A stretch of 64,000 bases of DNA from Bradyrhizobium sp. 132 (GCF_023074185.1 NZ_JADPKY010000146.1:1-64000), one strand, 5' to 3'; counted from the first letter of the stretch, positions 1-8,455 are shown. Numbers and translations: made by a program. Notes: generated by a model not told the origin, from the letters alone.

Positions 1-336
1 GGGGCGGATCAGGTATCGCGGGTCAATATCGGTCTTGTCGACGAACTCGTCGATCTCGATGGTCCGCGTGGACTCCAGCGCGATCTCTTCGAGCTCTTCT
101 TTGGAAACCTCGATGAACTGGTCCTTCTCGAGCTGGTAGCCCTTGACGATATCCTCGTTCGGGACCTCCTCGCCGGTGTCGGCGTCGACCTTGAGGTACT
201 TGATGCGGTGGCCAGTCTGGCGGTTCAGCTGGTTGAACGAGATCTTCTCGCTCTCCGAGGTCGCCGGGTAGAGCGCCACCGGGCAGGTGACGAGGGACAG
301 ACGAAGGAAGCCTTTCCAGTTCGCGCGGGGGGCCAT
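1..336 (-). CDS. ku: Ku protein, N-terminal part (cut by window edge)
   Basis: Bacterial Ku binds DNA double-strand ends as a homodimer and recruits ligase LigD for non-homologous end joining. Only the first 112 codons are present; the gene runs off the left edge. The translation begins MAPRANWKGFLRLSLVTCPV, the typical opening beta-strand of bacterial Ku, followed by the family-like stretches KISFNQLN, RIKYLKV and EIDEFVDKTDIDPRY. The ATG at 336 is chosen because the family normally starts a few residues before WKG. Family assignment is confident; nothing can be said about the C-terminal tail or about ligD, which are outside the window. Confidence 0.93.
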   Translation of the reverse strand, partial: MAPRANWKGFLRLSLVTCPVALYPATSESEKISFNQLNRQTGHRIKYLKVDADTGEEVPNEDIVKGYQLEKDQFIEVSKEELEEIALESTRTIEIDEFVDKTDIDPRYLIRP

Positions 337-506
337 GGGTACGCAACGCTCCAGGATACGGGGACCGGACTCAAGACGAACGGGGCGGCGCGGTTCCGAC
401 ACCGCCACGGGCCGTCCACGGAATTCAAGCCTGCCCCCCGCAGCGGGCGCCAGCGAAACAGAGCGCCGACGCTTGACTCAAGCGAACAAAATGAGAACAT
501 CATTCG

Positions 507-719
507 ATGACCCCCAAGCCAACCAGATCGGCCGCCTTCGACCTGGAGGCCGCCGCCGACCAGGCCATCGCGGCCTGCGGCGGAGACGCCCGGGAGGCGC
601 TCAGGGCACTGCTCGTCGCCATCGACTTTCTCGAGGCCGAGGCCGACGAACTCCGGACGAAGGTGTCGAGAGGCTACGCCCGGGGATGGCTCCCAAGGGG
701 GGCGCGAACGCAAGGATGA
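507..719 (+). CDS. small acidic orphan protein, 70 aa
   Basis: A 70-residue soluble protein, with no signal peptide or membrane segment. The central part is Ala/Glu-rich and probably helical (AAADQAIAACGGDAREALRA, then IDFLEAEADELR). I recall similar small proteins next to one another in Bradyrhizobium genomes, but no function is known to me. It is the first of three closely packed plus-strand genes; its TGA overlaps an ATG at 716 and the next gene most likely starts at 725, so translational coupling is likely. Confidence 0.7.
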   Translation: MTPKPTRSAAFDLEAAADQAIAACGGDAREALRALLVAIDFLEAEADELRTKVSRGYARGWLPRGARTQG

Positions 720-724
720 GGCAG

Positions 725-973
725 ATGTCTGAAGTGACCTACTATGTAGCTCTGCCGTTCGTTTTCTCCGACGACCGCATGGCCGCCGGCGAGGCGGCGG
801 AATGCCTGAGCGCCAACGCCGCGGTGATGCGGGCGGAGGCGCTCTCCCGCAAGCCGGGGCATGCCGGCGCCATCGCGTTCTCGCGGACCGGGGATCCCTC
901 GAGCGGCGACTTCAGCGACGCCAAGCTGATCCGGAAGTTCGGGGACGTTCCGGGCGATCTCAGCACCCTGTGA
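725..973 (+). CDS. small orphan protein, 82 aa
   Basis: Unrecognised 82-residue protein beginning MSEVTYYVALPFVFSDDRMA. It has an Ala-rich helical centre and an FSRTGDPSSGDFSDAKLIRKFGDVP segment, here quoted only in part: FSRTGDPSSGDF at about residues 52-63. That segment has the look of a conserved surface patch. The start at 725 is preferred over an in-frame ATG at 716 because a GAGG stretch lies 5 nt upstream. The stop at 971-973 overlaps the GTG of the next gene. It may act on, or be co-produced with, its two neighbours; no function is proposed. Confidence 0.65.
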   Translation: MSEVTYYVALPFVFSDDRMAAGEAAECLSANAAVMRAEALSRKPGHAGAIAFSRTGDPSSGDFSDAKLIRKFGDVPGDLSTL

Positions 974-1164
974 AACTCCACTGGGTCCGGAACGAGATCG
1001 CCCGGATGCGCGGGCAGATTCGCGCCCAAGAGCGCGAAATCCGGATGCTTCAGCGGGCCGGCCTCGCGACCGCCTCGGCCGAGCTGCTGCTCTCGAGGAT
1101 GCGCGCGAAAATCGACGATCTCTGCCTGGAGCGGGACGCACTCCGGAGAGCGTCGACCGCCTGA
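970..1164 (+). CDS. small coiled-coil protein, 64 aa
   Basis: A GTG-initiated 64-residue protein whose start codon overlaps the upstream stop (GTGA). It is highly charged and almost entirely helical by composition (NEIARMRGQIRAQEREIRML), with heptad-like spacing of hydrophobic residues, so a short coiled coil is likely. It is the last gene of the three-gene coupled set at 507-1164. No family is recognised. Confidence 0.6.
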   Translation: MKLHWVRNEIARMRGQIRAQEREIRMLQRAGLATASAELLLSRMRAKIDDLCLERDALRRASTA

Positions 1165-1253
1165 CCACCACAGCACGGGCGCGTCCGGTGCCTTGACTCC
1201 TCGGCCTCTCACGTACTCAATTCCTGCAATCGGTGATGTTTCGGGGTTGCGTC

Positions 1254-1463
1254 ATGGAGCAGGAATTCTATCGGGGTCTCGCCGACCGGGTCCGGACCAT
1301 CGCCGAGAAGGCCGACCCTTTCACCAGACGACGCCTGCTGGATCTGGCCAAACGGTACGACACCAAAGGAGGCTCGCGCCCCGCGCACTCGGTCGAGCGC
1401 CCGCTTCCGCTGCCGCGCACGACACCGCCGGCGACGATCTTCTCCGGACCTGGCGAGGCCTGA
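1254..1463 (+). CDS. small orphan protein, 69 aa
   Basis: The N-terminal half reads MEQEFYRGLADRVRTIAEKA and continues with a basic helix (FTRRRLLDLAKRYD). This is a pattern I recall from numerous short alphaproteobacterial proteins of unknown function. The C-terminal half is Pro-rich and probably disordered. The ATG at 1254 is chosen over one at 1233 because the conserved segment begins there. Confidence 0.55.
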   Translation: MEQEFYRGLADRVRTIAEKADPFTRRRLLDLAKRYDTKGGSRPAHSVERPLPLPRTTPPATIFSGPGEA

Positions 1464-1496
1464 CGGCGCAACAGCCTTCGTTTGCGCTGTTTGCAC

Positions 1497-2039
1497 CTAG
1501 CCGGCGGGAGCCTTGAAATCGTACGAGATGCGTCCAGCCGGGAGATAGAACAGCGCGATCACCGCACCGCCCCTGACCTCCGGAAAGTGCCTGCTGCCCG
1601 GTTCGGGCGCCGTCCAGCCGGGTCCCTGCCAGCCCTGCAAACCCTTCAACTCCGCGCCCGCGTCCAAGGGCACCACGAGGTTGATCTCGCCATAGGGATG
1701 ACCGTGATACTGCCCGCGCAGCACGTCGTGGTCGTCCTCGTCCTTGAACCGGCGTGGAGCAGCGCTGTTCATGTAGACCGCCGTGAGGCTGAACTGGAAG
1801 GTTTCGGCAGTCGGCTCGACGATGCGGCTGCGCCGGTAGTTCAGGCCGTCCACCTCCTGGTTCGCCGCCCAGCCCTCCTCGACCCCGATCTTGATCAGAC
1901 GAGACAGATCCCGATAGAGCGCGCTGCTTTCGCCGTACGCCTCGTTGAGCCAGCGCTCCATATCGGCTCCGGGCGTCATGTCCTTCACTTCGCGGAGAAA
2001 AGAAATGCTGCGCTGGATCAGTTCTTCTCGACTCGCCAT
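1497..2039 (-). CDS. DUF4863 protein, PnbB-like 4-hydroxylaminobenzoate lyase
   Basis: A 180-residue protein matching the DUF4863 family, whose characterised members (PnbB) convert 4-hydroxylaminobenzoate to protocatechuate and ammonia in 4-nitrobenzoate degradation. The family-like core includes PTAETFQFSLTAVYMNS and GQYHGHPYGEINLVVPL; the HGHPYGE segment may carry active-site residues. The start MASREELIQR at 2039 is chosen because upstream sequence runs into the intergenic region. It lies 25 nt downstream of a nitroreductase gene on the same strand, the pairing expected for a nitroarene pathway. No pnb-type LysR regulator is seen here, so the substrate is inferred from the family pairing. 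Confidence 0.8.
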   Translation of the reverse strand: MASREELIQRSISFLREVKDMTPGADMERWLNEAYGESSALYRDLSRLIKIGVEEGWAANQEVDGLNYRRSRIVEPTAETFQFSLTAVYMNSAAPRRFKDEDDHDVLRGQYHGHPYGEINLVVPLDAGAELKGLQGWQGPGWTAPEPGSRHFPEVRGGAVIALFYLPAGRISYDFKAPAG

Positions 2040-2064
2040 GACGATCTCCTCTGTTGATTGTCTC

Positions 2065-2811
2065 TTACGCGTCCAATCCCAAGAACGTCGCGAACTCATC
2101 TACATGCGCCCGCGGCATCAATCGCTGCCCCTCGACTGCGGGCCTCCCAACCGAGATGCCGCACACCACTATCTGCTCCTCCGGAATCGAGAGCAGGGGG
2201 CGCAAGATCCGGTGATATCTCGAGAACGTCTCCTGCGGACACGACTGAAGTCCGCGTCCCGCTGCGGCGAGCATCACGTTCTGGACGAACATGCCGAGAT
2301 CGAGCCAGCTTCCGACTTCCAGCCGGCGATCGATCGTCACGATCAGTCCCACGGGCGCTCCGAAGAACGTGTAATTCTTCGCGGTTTGCCTGCTTCTTGC
2401 CTCGGCATCGGCCTGGCGGATTCCTAGCGACCCGTAGAACAGCCGCCCGAATTCCTGTCGTCGCTTCAGGTACGGATCAGGTAACTCGCTGGCGTAATAT
2501 TTGTATTCCGAGACGTGCTCGTCCCGGCATGTTTCATGCGCGTTCAGCAGCGCCGCCAAGATATTGGCCTTGGCGGCGCCACTCAGCACGTAGACATGCC
2601 AGGGTTGAATGTTCGCACCGCTTGGCGCGAAGCGCGCGACGTGGAGGATCTGCTCGATCGTCCGTCGCGGGACCGGAGCATCGCAAAAGTCACGGCACGC
2701 GATCCGGCGGGTCATGATCTCGTCGATCGGGCTCTGCGCAGCGCCGCACTCCTCGCTCGGTCCGATCACGGCTTCTTCAGGTCCGCACATCCTGGCTCGG
2801 ATGACGCTCAT
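2065..2811 (-). CDS. nitroreductase family protein, PnbA-like
   Basis: A 248-residue FMN-dependent nitroreductase-fold enzyme. Family marks seen are the N-terminal RRIACRDFCDAPVPRRTIEQ, the FMN-binding APSGANIQPWHVYV segment near residue 62, and the C-terminal GLQSCPQETFSRYH and VVCGISVGRP segments. These enzymes use NAD(P)H to reduce nitroaromatics to hydroxylamines. The next gene downstream encodes a PnbB-like lyase, so a hydroxylaminobenzoate intermediate is a reasonable proposal. It sits 29 nt downstream of an HD-domain gene, probably in one transcript. Confidence 0.87.
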   Translation of the reverse strand: MSVIRARMCGPEEAVIGPSEECGAAQSPIDEIMTRRIACRDFCDAPVPRRTIEQILHVARFAPSGANIQPWHVYVLSGAAKANILAALLNAHETCRDEHVSEYKYYASELPDPYLKRRQEFGRLFYGSLGIRQADAEARSRQTAKNYTFFGAPVGLIVTIDRRLEVGSWLDLGMFVQNVMLAAAGRGLQSCPQETFSRYHRILRPLLSIPEEQIVVCGISVGRPAVEGQRLMPRAHVDEFATFLGLDA

Positions 2812-2840
2812 CTGGATTTACTCCGGTCCAGCAACGAAGG

Positions 2841-3482
2841 TCAGTTCGGCCAGGCCGAACCGAGGATGATCGAACAGAAGTTCTGGCGGACATAGCTCAT
2901 GTCCTTCAGCGCAAGGACATCAGCCTTCACGTTCCCGAACGTGGTCAGCGGCTTCTTGATGATGCCTTTGGCGAAGTGATCTATGATGTTCTCCTTGAAG
3001 TTCGTCTCGCGCGGATGATGGACGCAGACATGGTCACGCTGTTCATGCGTGAAGTCGTGATAGGCGATCCCGAGCACGTCCATCTCGACACCCGCGGTCA
3101 CCAGCGAGATGGTGGGTCGCATATGTTCGGGAATACCTGGCGTGGTGTGGAGCGCGATCGCGGTCCAGACGTCCTCGATCTCACGCTCGGGCAGGCCGTA
3201 GCTTTTCATGAAATCGCGCGCGGCATTGGCACCGTCGACCTCGAAGCGCAGGTTGGGACTGGAATACTTCTCTGTGAGGCCCATGTCGTGGAACATCGCG
3301 CCGAGGTAAAGTAGCTCCGGCTCGTACTTAAGGCCGTGGCGCTCAGCGGTGAGCGCACCCCAAAAGAAGACGCGGCGACTGTGGTTGTAGAGTAGGTCGT
3401 CTTCGGTATCGCGCACGAGCTGCGTGGCGGCGCGGGCGATGGCACTGTCGGGCAGGCGGATGCCGGCGATGATCTCGGACAT
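2841..3482 (-). CDS. HD-domain protein, cyanamide hydratase-type family (copy 1)
   Basis: A 213-residue single-domain HD hydrolase. The metal-binding pattern is visible as NHSRRVFFWG (first His), AMFHDMGL (HD pair) and AIALHTTPGIP (downstream His). These plus RFEVDGANAARDF match the bacterial and fungal cyanamide hydratase-like group rather than nucleotide phosphohydrolases. Fungal relatives hydrate cyanamide to urea; the substrate of bacterial members is mostly unknown. A second member lies at 5244-5888. It sits directly upstream of the nitroreductase and lyase genes, suggesting detoxification of a small nitrogenous compound. Confidence 0.85.
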   Translation of the reverse strand: MSEIIAGIRLPDSAIARAATQLVRDTEDDLLYNHSRRVFFWGALTAERHGLKYEPELLYLGAMFHDMGLTEKYSSPNLRFEVDGANAARDFMKSYGLPEREIEDVWTAIALHTTPGIPEHMRPTISLVTAGVEMDVLGIAYHDFTHEQRDHVCVHHPRETNFKENIIDHFAKGIIKKPLTTFGNVKADVLALKDMSYVRQNFCSIILGSAWPN

Positions 3483-3569
3483 GGAGCGCTCTCCTTTTTT
3501 GCCTAGCGGGCTGGTTGCTTGTGCCTATTTGCCAACCGGGCACCGCTCCGCACAAGGAAGGGCATCCCG

Positions 3570-3600
3570 CGGATCAGGACAGCCGCACGTCTTTTCCTGA
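3570..3600 (+). repeat. 31-nt direct repeat, copy 1
   Basis: The segment starting CGGATCAGGACAGCCG recurs at 7101-7131 in the same orientation with 28 of 31 positions identical by eye. Within each copy TCAGGA and a TCCTGA/TTCTGA end form a partial inverted repeat. Both copies lie in non-coding DNA. They bracket the GlxA, cupin, HD and MDR genes. Confidence 0.75.
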
Positions 3601-3659
3601 CATGACGCTTTGTAGGGAAAGCAGGATCGCGAGCGTTGCCTTGGCGGGGAGCGCGCGGT

Positions 3660-4634
3660 CTATTCCGGTGTCGCCCGCCGGAAGCTCGCGCGATATTGGA
3701 TGGGGCTGACGCCAAGGCGGGCGGTGAACACGATCCTCATCCGATCCGCCGAGCCGAACCCGCAGTCGAATGCAACCGCCTTCAGCGGCCGGTCGCTTCC
3801 CTCCAGCATCATGCGCGCCGCATCGATGCGGGCGCGCTCGATGAATTCGTGCGGCGTGATCCCGGTCGCCTGCACGAAATGCCGGGCCAGATTTCGGGCG
3901 CTCATCCCGACGACGGCGGCAAGGGACTCCAGCGAGTGGCGATCCCCGACGTTCGCCATCACATGGTCCTGGATACGGGCGATCGGCGATTCCGGATCGG
4001 CTGGCGCGGTGAGATAGGGGCTGAACTGAGACTGTCCGCCTTGGCGCTGGGCGACTACGACCAGCCGCTTGGCCACTTTGAGCGCCGTTTCCGCACCGTG
4101 GCGCTGCCCGACCAGCGCCAAACCGAGATCTATTCCCGCCGTTACACCCGCGGCGGTGATCAGCCGCCCATCGCGGACATAGATCAAATCCGGTTCGACT
4201 TTTGCCTTTGGGAACCTGGCCGCCAGCGCCTGCGCATCCTGCCAATGGGTCGTGACACGCCGATCGTCGAGCAGACCGGCATAGCCAAGGACAAAAGCCC
4301 CGGTGCAGATCGAACCATAGAGGCTCGACCGCCACGGCAGCTCCTTGACCCACTGAAGCAAGTGCGGGTCGGGCTCCGTTTCAGGTGGGGTGGGTGTGCC
4401 GGCCACCAGAACGATGTCGAACCCACCCGTCGCCTCCTCAAGCGTTAGATCGGCAATAAGCCGTATGCCGTTCGAGGCGCGCAGCGGATTGTGGTGAGCA
4501 GCAACGAGGACGGATTCATAGCGGTCGGCACTGTCGAGAAAAATGTTCGCTTCGCTGAACACGTCCATCGGCCCTGCCACGTCCAAGGCCTGGACCCCCT
4601 CGTAGACGACGATCGCGACGGCTTGTACCGGCAC
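3660..4634 (-). CDS. GlxA-family transcriptional regulator (DJ-1/PfpI plus AraC HTH)
   Basis: A 324-residue two-domain regulator. Residues about 5-190 form a DJ-1/PfpI-like domain with the characteristic SICTGAFVLGYAGLL nucleophile-elbow region and TTHW. Residues about 215-320 are an AraC-type double HTH (NLARHFVQATGITPHEFIER and AFDCGFGSADRMR). Such proteins sense small nitrogenous ligands and usually activate nearby catabolic genes. Being embedded among same-strand HD, cupin and nitroreductase genes, it is the obvious candidate regulator of the cluster. A short palindrome at 4671 lies just upstream of its start. Confidence 0.92.
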   Translation of the reverse strand: MPVQAVAIVVYEGVQALDVAGPMDVFSEANIFLDSADRYESVLVAAHHNPLRASNGIRLIADLTLEEATGGFDIVLVAGTPTPPETEPDPHLLQWVKELPWRSSLYGSICTGAFVLGYAGLLDDRRVTTHWQDAQALAARFPKAKVEPDLIYVRDGRLITAAGVTAGIDLGLALVGQRHGAETALKVAKRLVVVAQRQGGQSQFSPYLTAPADPESPIARIQDHVMANVGDRHSLESLAAVVGMSARNLARHFVQATGITPHEFIERARIDAARMMLEGSDRPLKAVAFDCGFGSADRMRIVFTARLGVSPIQYRASFRRATPE

Positions 4635-4670
4635 CTTTAATGCCTCTCCAGTCGGGCGCCTTATTATGAA

Positions 4671-4681
4671 TGTGATTCACA
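4671..4681. promoter_or_regulatory. 11-nt palindrome upstream of the GlxA-type gene
   Basis: TGTGATTCACA is a perfect palindrome around a central base, 37 nt upstream of the GlxA-family ATG and between it and the upstream cupin gene. It could be an operator. The half-sites resemble CRP half-sites, but the spacing is wrong for CRP. This is only a positional suggestion. Confidence 0.25.
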
Positions 4682-4728
4682 CAGTGCAAAGGGCGGGCGG
4701 TGTCTGGACAGGCGAGCCTGTCGCGCCA

Positions 4729-5232
4729 TTATTTCGGTGCTGCGTCCTTGTCGGGGATCGTCAATGCCCCGTCTTTGGAATCGACCACGAAGACCGCGAG
4801 CAAGCTGGCGGGCTCCGTGTCGCTCGCGTTCTCGCTGATCCTGTGATGAGAGCCTTGGGTTTCATAAAAGCCCTCGCCTATGTGATAGACCTGCGCAGGG
4901 GCATTGCCGACCTGGCTGCGGATGGCCCCGGACAGCACATAGGCGTAGATAAAGGCCGACTCCGCGTGGCGGTGAGGCAGCGATTTGCTGCCGGGAGGAT
5001 AACTCACCAGGAGGGCAGCCATTCTCTTTCCTTCGACGTTCGGCAGCGCGTGCTCGAAGACAAGCTTGACTTGCTCCCGATCCTGAGCGATGGCGGGCGA
5101 AGCTCCCGCAATGGCCGCTGCTACGATCGCCAAGAACATCGTGCGTGGCAATTCTATTCCCGGTCTGGGCGTGATCGCTGAACGGCGTAACAGCGCGGCT
5201 ATTCGATTGGTGAATGCACTGATCGACATCAT
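4729..5232 (-). CDS. exported cupin-domain protein
   Basis: A 167-residue single-cupin protein. After a basic N-terminus a hydrophobic stretch (MFLAIVAAAIAGASPAIAQ, ending near residue 50) looks like a signal peptide with an AIAQ cleavage region. The cupin metal motif is seen as PHRHAESAFIYAYVLSG followed by EGFYETQGSHH. Cupins of this size are often small-molecule isomerases, dioxygenases or sensors. The 11-nt gap to the upstream HD gene suggests a shared transcript. The long N-terminal extension means the true start could be the in-frame ATG near the signal sequence. Confidence 0.8.
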   Translation of the reverse strand: MMSISAFTNRIAALLRRSAITPRPGIELPRTMFLAIVAAAIAGASPAIAQDREQVKLVFEHALPNVEGKRMAALLVSYPPGSKSLPHRHAESAFIYAYVLSGAIRSQVGNAPAQVYHIGEGFYETQGSHHRISENASDTEPASLLAVFVVDSKDGALTIPDKDAAPK

Positions 5233-5243
5233 GACCTCCTCTT

Positions 5244-5888
5244 CTAGTGAGACCAGGGCGAACCCGCGATCAAGTCGCAGGCGTTGGGGCTCTCGAACCC
5301 CGGCATGAAGCGTTCGCAGACCGCGGCGTTGACGGTGCCGTACGTGGTCGCCGGCTTGTGCGCAAAACCGGCGAAATACTCCTGAACGAAGCCTTCCTTG
5401 AAATTCGTGCGGGGATATTTGGCGACGATCTCCTCGCGAAGCTCCGCGGGAAACTGGTCGAAGCCTACCCCGACGACATCGAGCAGAACACCTGAATTGA
5501 GGAGCGCGACCTCCGGACCCATGTACTTCGGGATGCCGGGAGTGGTGTGCAGCGCGATCGCTTCCCAGACCGTCTGCACCTGGTCTTCGGCGATGTTGTG
5601 CGCGCTCAGAAACTGCCGGGCGGCATTTGCACCATCGACCTCAAAGCGTTCGTCTGCGCTCGCGAATTTCTTGATCAGGCCGAGATCGTGGAACGCGGCG
5701 GCCACGTAGAGAAGCTCAGAGTCGAAGCGCAGCTTTTTCTGACGACCCTGCTCCGCCGCAAACAGGTACACGCGGATCGAGTGATTGAAGAGCAGATCGG
5801 TGGAATGCTCGCGCAGGACGTCTGTCGCCTCTTTCGCCAGCAAGGAATCGGGAATGACGAGGGCCGGGGCGGGAGTTCGGGGTGTCAT
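5244..5888 (-). CDS. HD-domain protein, cyanamide hydratase-type family (copy 2)
   Basis: A 214-residue paralogue of the HD protein at 2841-3482. It keeps the same landmarks: NHSIRVYLF, AAFHDLGLIKKF, RFEVDGANAARQF and AIALHTTPGIPKYMG. The two copies look clearly homologous but far from identical, so this is an old duplication or two acquisitions, not a recent repeat. The ATG at 5888 gives a start aligned with copy 1. The substrate is unknown; the neighbouring cupin, MDR enzyme and GlxA regulator suggest a detoxification or catabolic cassette. Confidence 0.85.
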   Translation of the reverse strand: MTPRTPAPALVIPDSLLAKEATDVLREHSTDLLFNHSIRVYLFAAEQGRQKKLRFDSELLYVAAAFHDLGLIKKFASADERFEVDGANAARQFLSAHNIAEDQVQTVWEAIALHTTPGIPKYMGPEVALLNSGVLLDVVGVGFDQFPAELREEIVAKYPRTNFKEGFVQEYFAGFAHKPATTYGTVNAAVCERFMPGFESPNACDLIAGSPWSH

Positions 5889-5965
5889 TTTTTGTCCTTT
5901 CAACAAAAATCGATGGGCTTGGCTGGCGCTCCGGACGCGTGAGCGCAAGAGAGGCGCGAGATCGG

Positions 5966-6955
5966 TCAGTCCGCTCCAACCGCGAGCACGATCTTGCCTT
6001 TTGGCCGGGGCCGCGCGTCCTCCAGCATGAAGTGAGCCTCGCGCGCATCCGCGAGGGGCAAGACCACGCCGACGTTCGTTCGCAGTTCTCCACCATCGAG
6101 GAGGCGAGCGATTTCCGTCAGACACCGGCTCGTGACGTCGACCAAAAAGAAGGTGGCTTCCACACCGTGCTGTTTTGCGAGATCCTGATCCGGGCGGGAC
6201 ACTGCCGAGATCAGCTTGCCGCCTCGACGAAGGACCTGGAACGAGCGGCTTTGCGTCTCGCCGCCGACGAGATCGATGACGGCGTCCGCATCCCGCACTT
6301 CCTCCTCGAAGCGCTGGCTCCGATAGTCGATCACCGTGTTTGCGCCAAGGTTGCGCACTAAGGAAGCGTCGGCCGTCGATACCGTTGCGATGGTCTGCAC
6401 ACCCGCGTGACGAGCCAATTGGACCGCGTAGGATCCCACGTTGCCAGCCGCCCCGTGAATGACCACGGTTTGGCCCGCTCTGAGTTGCGCGTGGTCGAAC
6501 AGCGCCTGCCATGCGGTGACGGCAATGACGGGGGCGGAGGCGGCTTCGGCGTGAGTTAGCGAGTTCGGCTTGCCTGAGACCATCTCCGCGGAAGCCAACG
6601 CGTACTCGGCGTAGCTCCCGACAAACCGCGGGTTCGTAACACCGTAGACCTGCTCTCCCGCACGTCCTTGCGAGACACCGGGCCCAACGGCGACGATTTC
6701 ACCGGAAAGGTCCGAGCCCAGAGTGAGCGGGAGCGGCTGCGGCAAGGCGCTCTTTCCGGCTCTGATCCAGCCGTCCCATGGCCCTACTCCGGCAGCTGCA
6801 ACTTTGACCAGGACCTCGCCGGGCCCGGGCTCCGGACGGGAGAGGGTCTCGAACTGCATGACCTGCGGCGGCCCGAACTCATGTACGCGCCACGCCATCA
6901 TCGTCGATCCGGTCCGCGCTTCCGTAACTTGAGTAACCATGCTGCTCGAGGCCAT
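5966..6955 (-). CDS. MDR-family NAD(P)H:quinone oxidoreductase-like enzyme
   Basis: A 329-residue zinc-free medium-chain dehydrogenase/reductase. Visible marks are the GroES-like start MMAWRVHEFGPPQVMQFE, the LGSDLSGEIVAVGPGV segment, and the nucleotide-binding loop VVIHGAAGNVGSYAVQLAR near residue 170. The tail GKIVLAV is typical of the quinone oxidoreductase/zeta-crystallin branch. It probably reduces quinones or activated alkenes with NADPH. As the first gene of the minus-strand cluster it may lead the transcript. The start at 6955 is chosen because upstream residues do not resemble the family. Confidence 0.88.
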   Translation of the reverse strand: MASSSMVTQVTEARTGSTMMAWRVHEFGPPQVMQFETLSRPEPGPGEVLVKVAAAGVGPWDGWIRAGKSALPQPLPLTLGSDLSGEIVAVGPGVSQGRAGEQVYGVTNPRFVGSYAEYALASAEMVSGKPNSLTHAEAASAPVIAVTAWQALFDHAQLRAGQTVVIHGAAGNVGSYAVQLARHAGVQTIATVSTADASLVRNLGANTVIDYRSQRFEEEVRDADAVIDLVGGETQSRSFQVLRRGGKLISAVSRPDQDLAKQHGVEATFFLVDVTSRCLTEIARLLDGGELRTNVGVVLPLADAREAHFMLEDARPRPKGKIVLAVGAD

Positions 6956-7100
6956 CTCACTCTCCTTGCGCTCAGCTCGTCGCGAGTACCGCCGACACTC
7001 TCGGAGCCTTGCTGCGGTTTTCCCGGTTGTCTCCTCGGCCCAGACGGGATTGCCCGTATGTCGCCATGGAGCCCTGCTTTGGACAACGGACAAGATCCTA

Positions 7101-7131
7101 CGGATCAGGACAGCCGAACGTCCTTTTCTGA
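7101..7131 (+). repeat. 31-nt direct repeat, copy 2
   Basis: Second copy of the repeat described at 3570-3600. It lies between the MDR gene and the decayed recombinase, so the two copies bracket about 3.5 kb carrying four complete genes. Confidence 0.75.
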
Positions 7132-7217
7132 CAAACGGCGGCCGGAGAGTTCGCCGCAAGAGGTTTCGACACGCTGGGCTCCGAGATCGCTGGAGAGGCG
7201 GTCCGATGGAGGACCGA

Positions 7218-8252
7218 TCAGGGCACGCCAGGCGAGCAAGAACGGGTGGCAAGATAACTCGGACCTCCGCAGGAGCGCCGCGCCTCCAGAAACTTCACCC
7301 CGCAACAGTTTGGAATTGCACGACACTCCCGAAAAGGCCGTGAATTGCCTGTCTTTCGGATACCGGCCTCCCCGGTACCCAAGGCTTCGATCTGGAAGCG
7401 AGGGTAGCGTTCGATCTCGTTGTACATCGTCTTGACCCAAGGGTCGCCGTATTCGATCCCGGCGTTGGCATCCTTGGGGCGGTGGCCGGTGATGAATGCT
7501 TCGACCTCGCGGTCCATCTTGACGTGCCGCGCCACGCTCTTGAACAGGTGGCGCCAGGCGTGATTGGGTTTGACGCCTTTCGGGATTCCGAGACCATGCA
7601 CCCACTCGCCGATCCGCTCGGCGACCTTCTTGAACTGCGGATTGCCGGCCTTGCCGCCGCGGCTGCGCTCCGGGTCGTAGAACAGCGGCTTGTTGAGCTT
7701 CCTGCGCTCCTCGACGTATTCGAGGAAGCCCGGCTGTTCCAGGATGTGGGAGTGGATGGGAACGGCGCGCCACTGCTCGGTCTTTTCGAGCGACGGCTTG
7801 ATCACCATGCACCGGATTCCATGGCCATGTTCCGTGATGTCGTAGGGATGGAGGCTGGTTAGCTCGTTCGCGCGGGCGCCGCTGTAGGCGCAGAGCCAGG
7901 GAGCCAGCGCTTGGCGGCCTTCATCTCCGCCGAGGTCAGATGGCTCGGCGTCGCGAGCGTGGCCGTCAGGATGATCCGAGCTTCGTTCTCGTTGAAGCCC
8001 TTCCTGGGAGGCGTTCTGGGCTCGACCTTGTTCTCCTTCGTCGCGCTCGGATCGTCCTTTCGGACTTTTATTCCTGCGAAAGGATTCACGTTCAGTTTCG
8101 TCTGTTCCACGAAATAGCCCGCCGTCGCCTTGATGGCGGCGATCCACACGTCCCTGATCGAACTTCTGCGGGTATGTCTTCCTGAGACTGTTGATCCACC
8201 GGTAAGCATCCGTGGTCTTCATCTTCGTCAGGTCGCGGTGTTGATGATTCAC
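7218..8252 (-). pseudogene. decayed phage-type tyrosine recombinase (integrase)
   Basis: The catalytic domain is readable: SGARANELTSLHP (first Arg), HAWRHLFKSVAR (His-x-x-Arg box), ITGHRPKD (second His) and GIEYGD (nucleophile Tyr). The core-binding region (VWIAAIKATAGYFVEQTKLN) is in another frame, and the extreme N-terminal piece (TDAYRWINSLRKTYPQKF) is back in the first. At least two frameshifts therefore separate the parts, near 8160 and 7880. The N-terminal arm-binding domain is missing, cut close to the transposase fragment at 8282. It is inactive as it stands and marks an old integration event. Confidence 0.85.
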
Positions 8253-8281
8253 TTTATCATCTCGAATCGGCGGAGACGATC

Positions 8282-8455
8282 ATGCGCGGCAGGTTTACGG
8301 ATCAGGGCGGCCTGTTTTCGTACATCGCGCCGGATAAACGTGTGCCAGCGAACCATCCGCTGCGGAAGGTCCGGGAACTTGTCCGGGATGTTTTGAGTGA
8401 TTTGAACCGCAGCCTTGGAAAGCTATACGCCAGCGAGGGACGTCCTTCGATCCCG
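8282..8455 (+). pseudogene. truncated IS1182-like (IS5 superfamily) transposase, 5' end
   Basis: About 57 N-terminal codons read MRGRFTDQGGLFSYIAPDKR and continue through NHPLRKVRELVRDVL to GRPSIP, where family similarity stops abruptly. That opening is typical of IS1182-type transposases. The remaining roughly 400 codons are gone. The breakpoint at about 8455 joins directly to an oppositely oriented IS481-type fragment. Confidence 0.75.
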
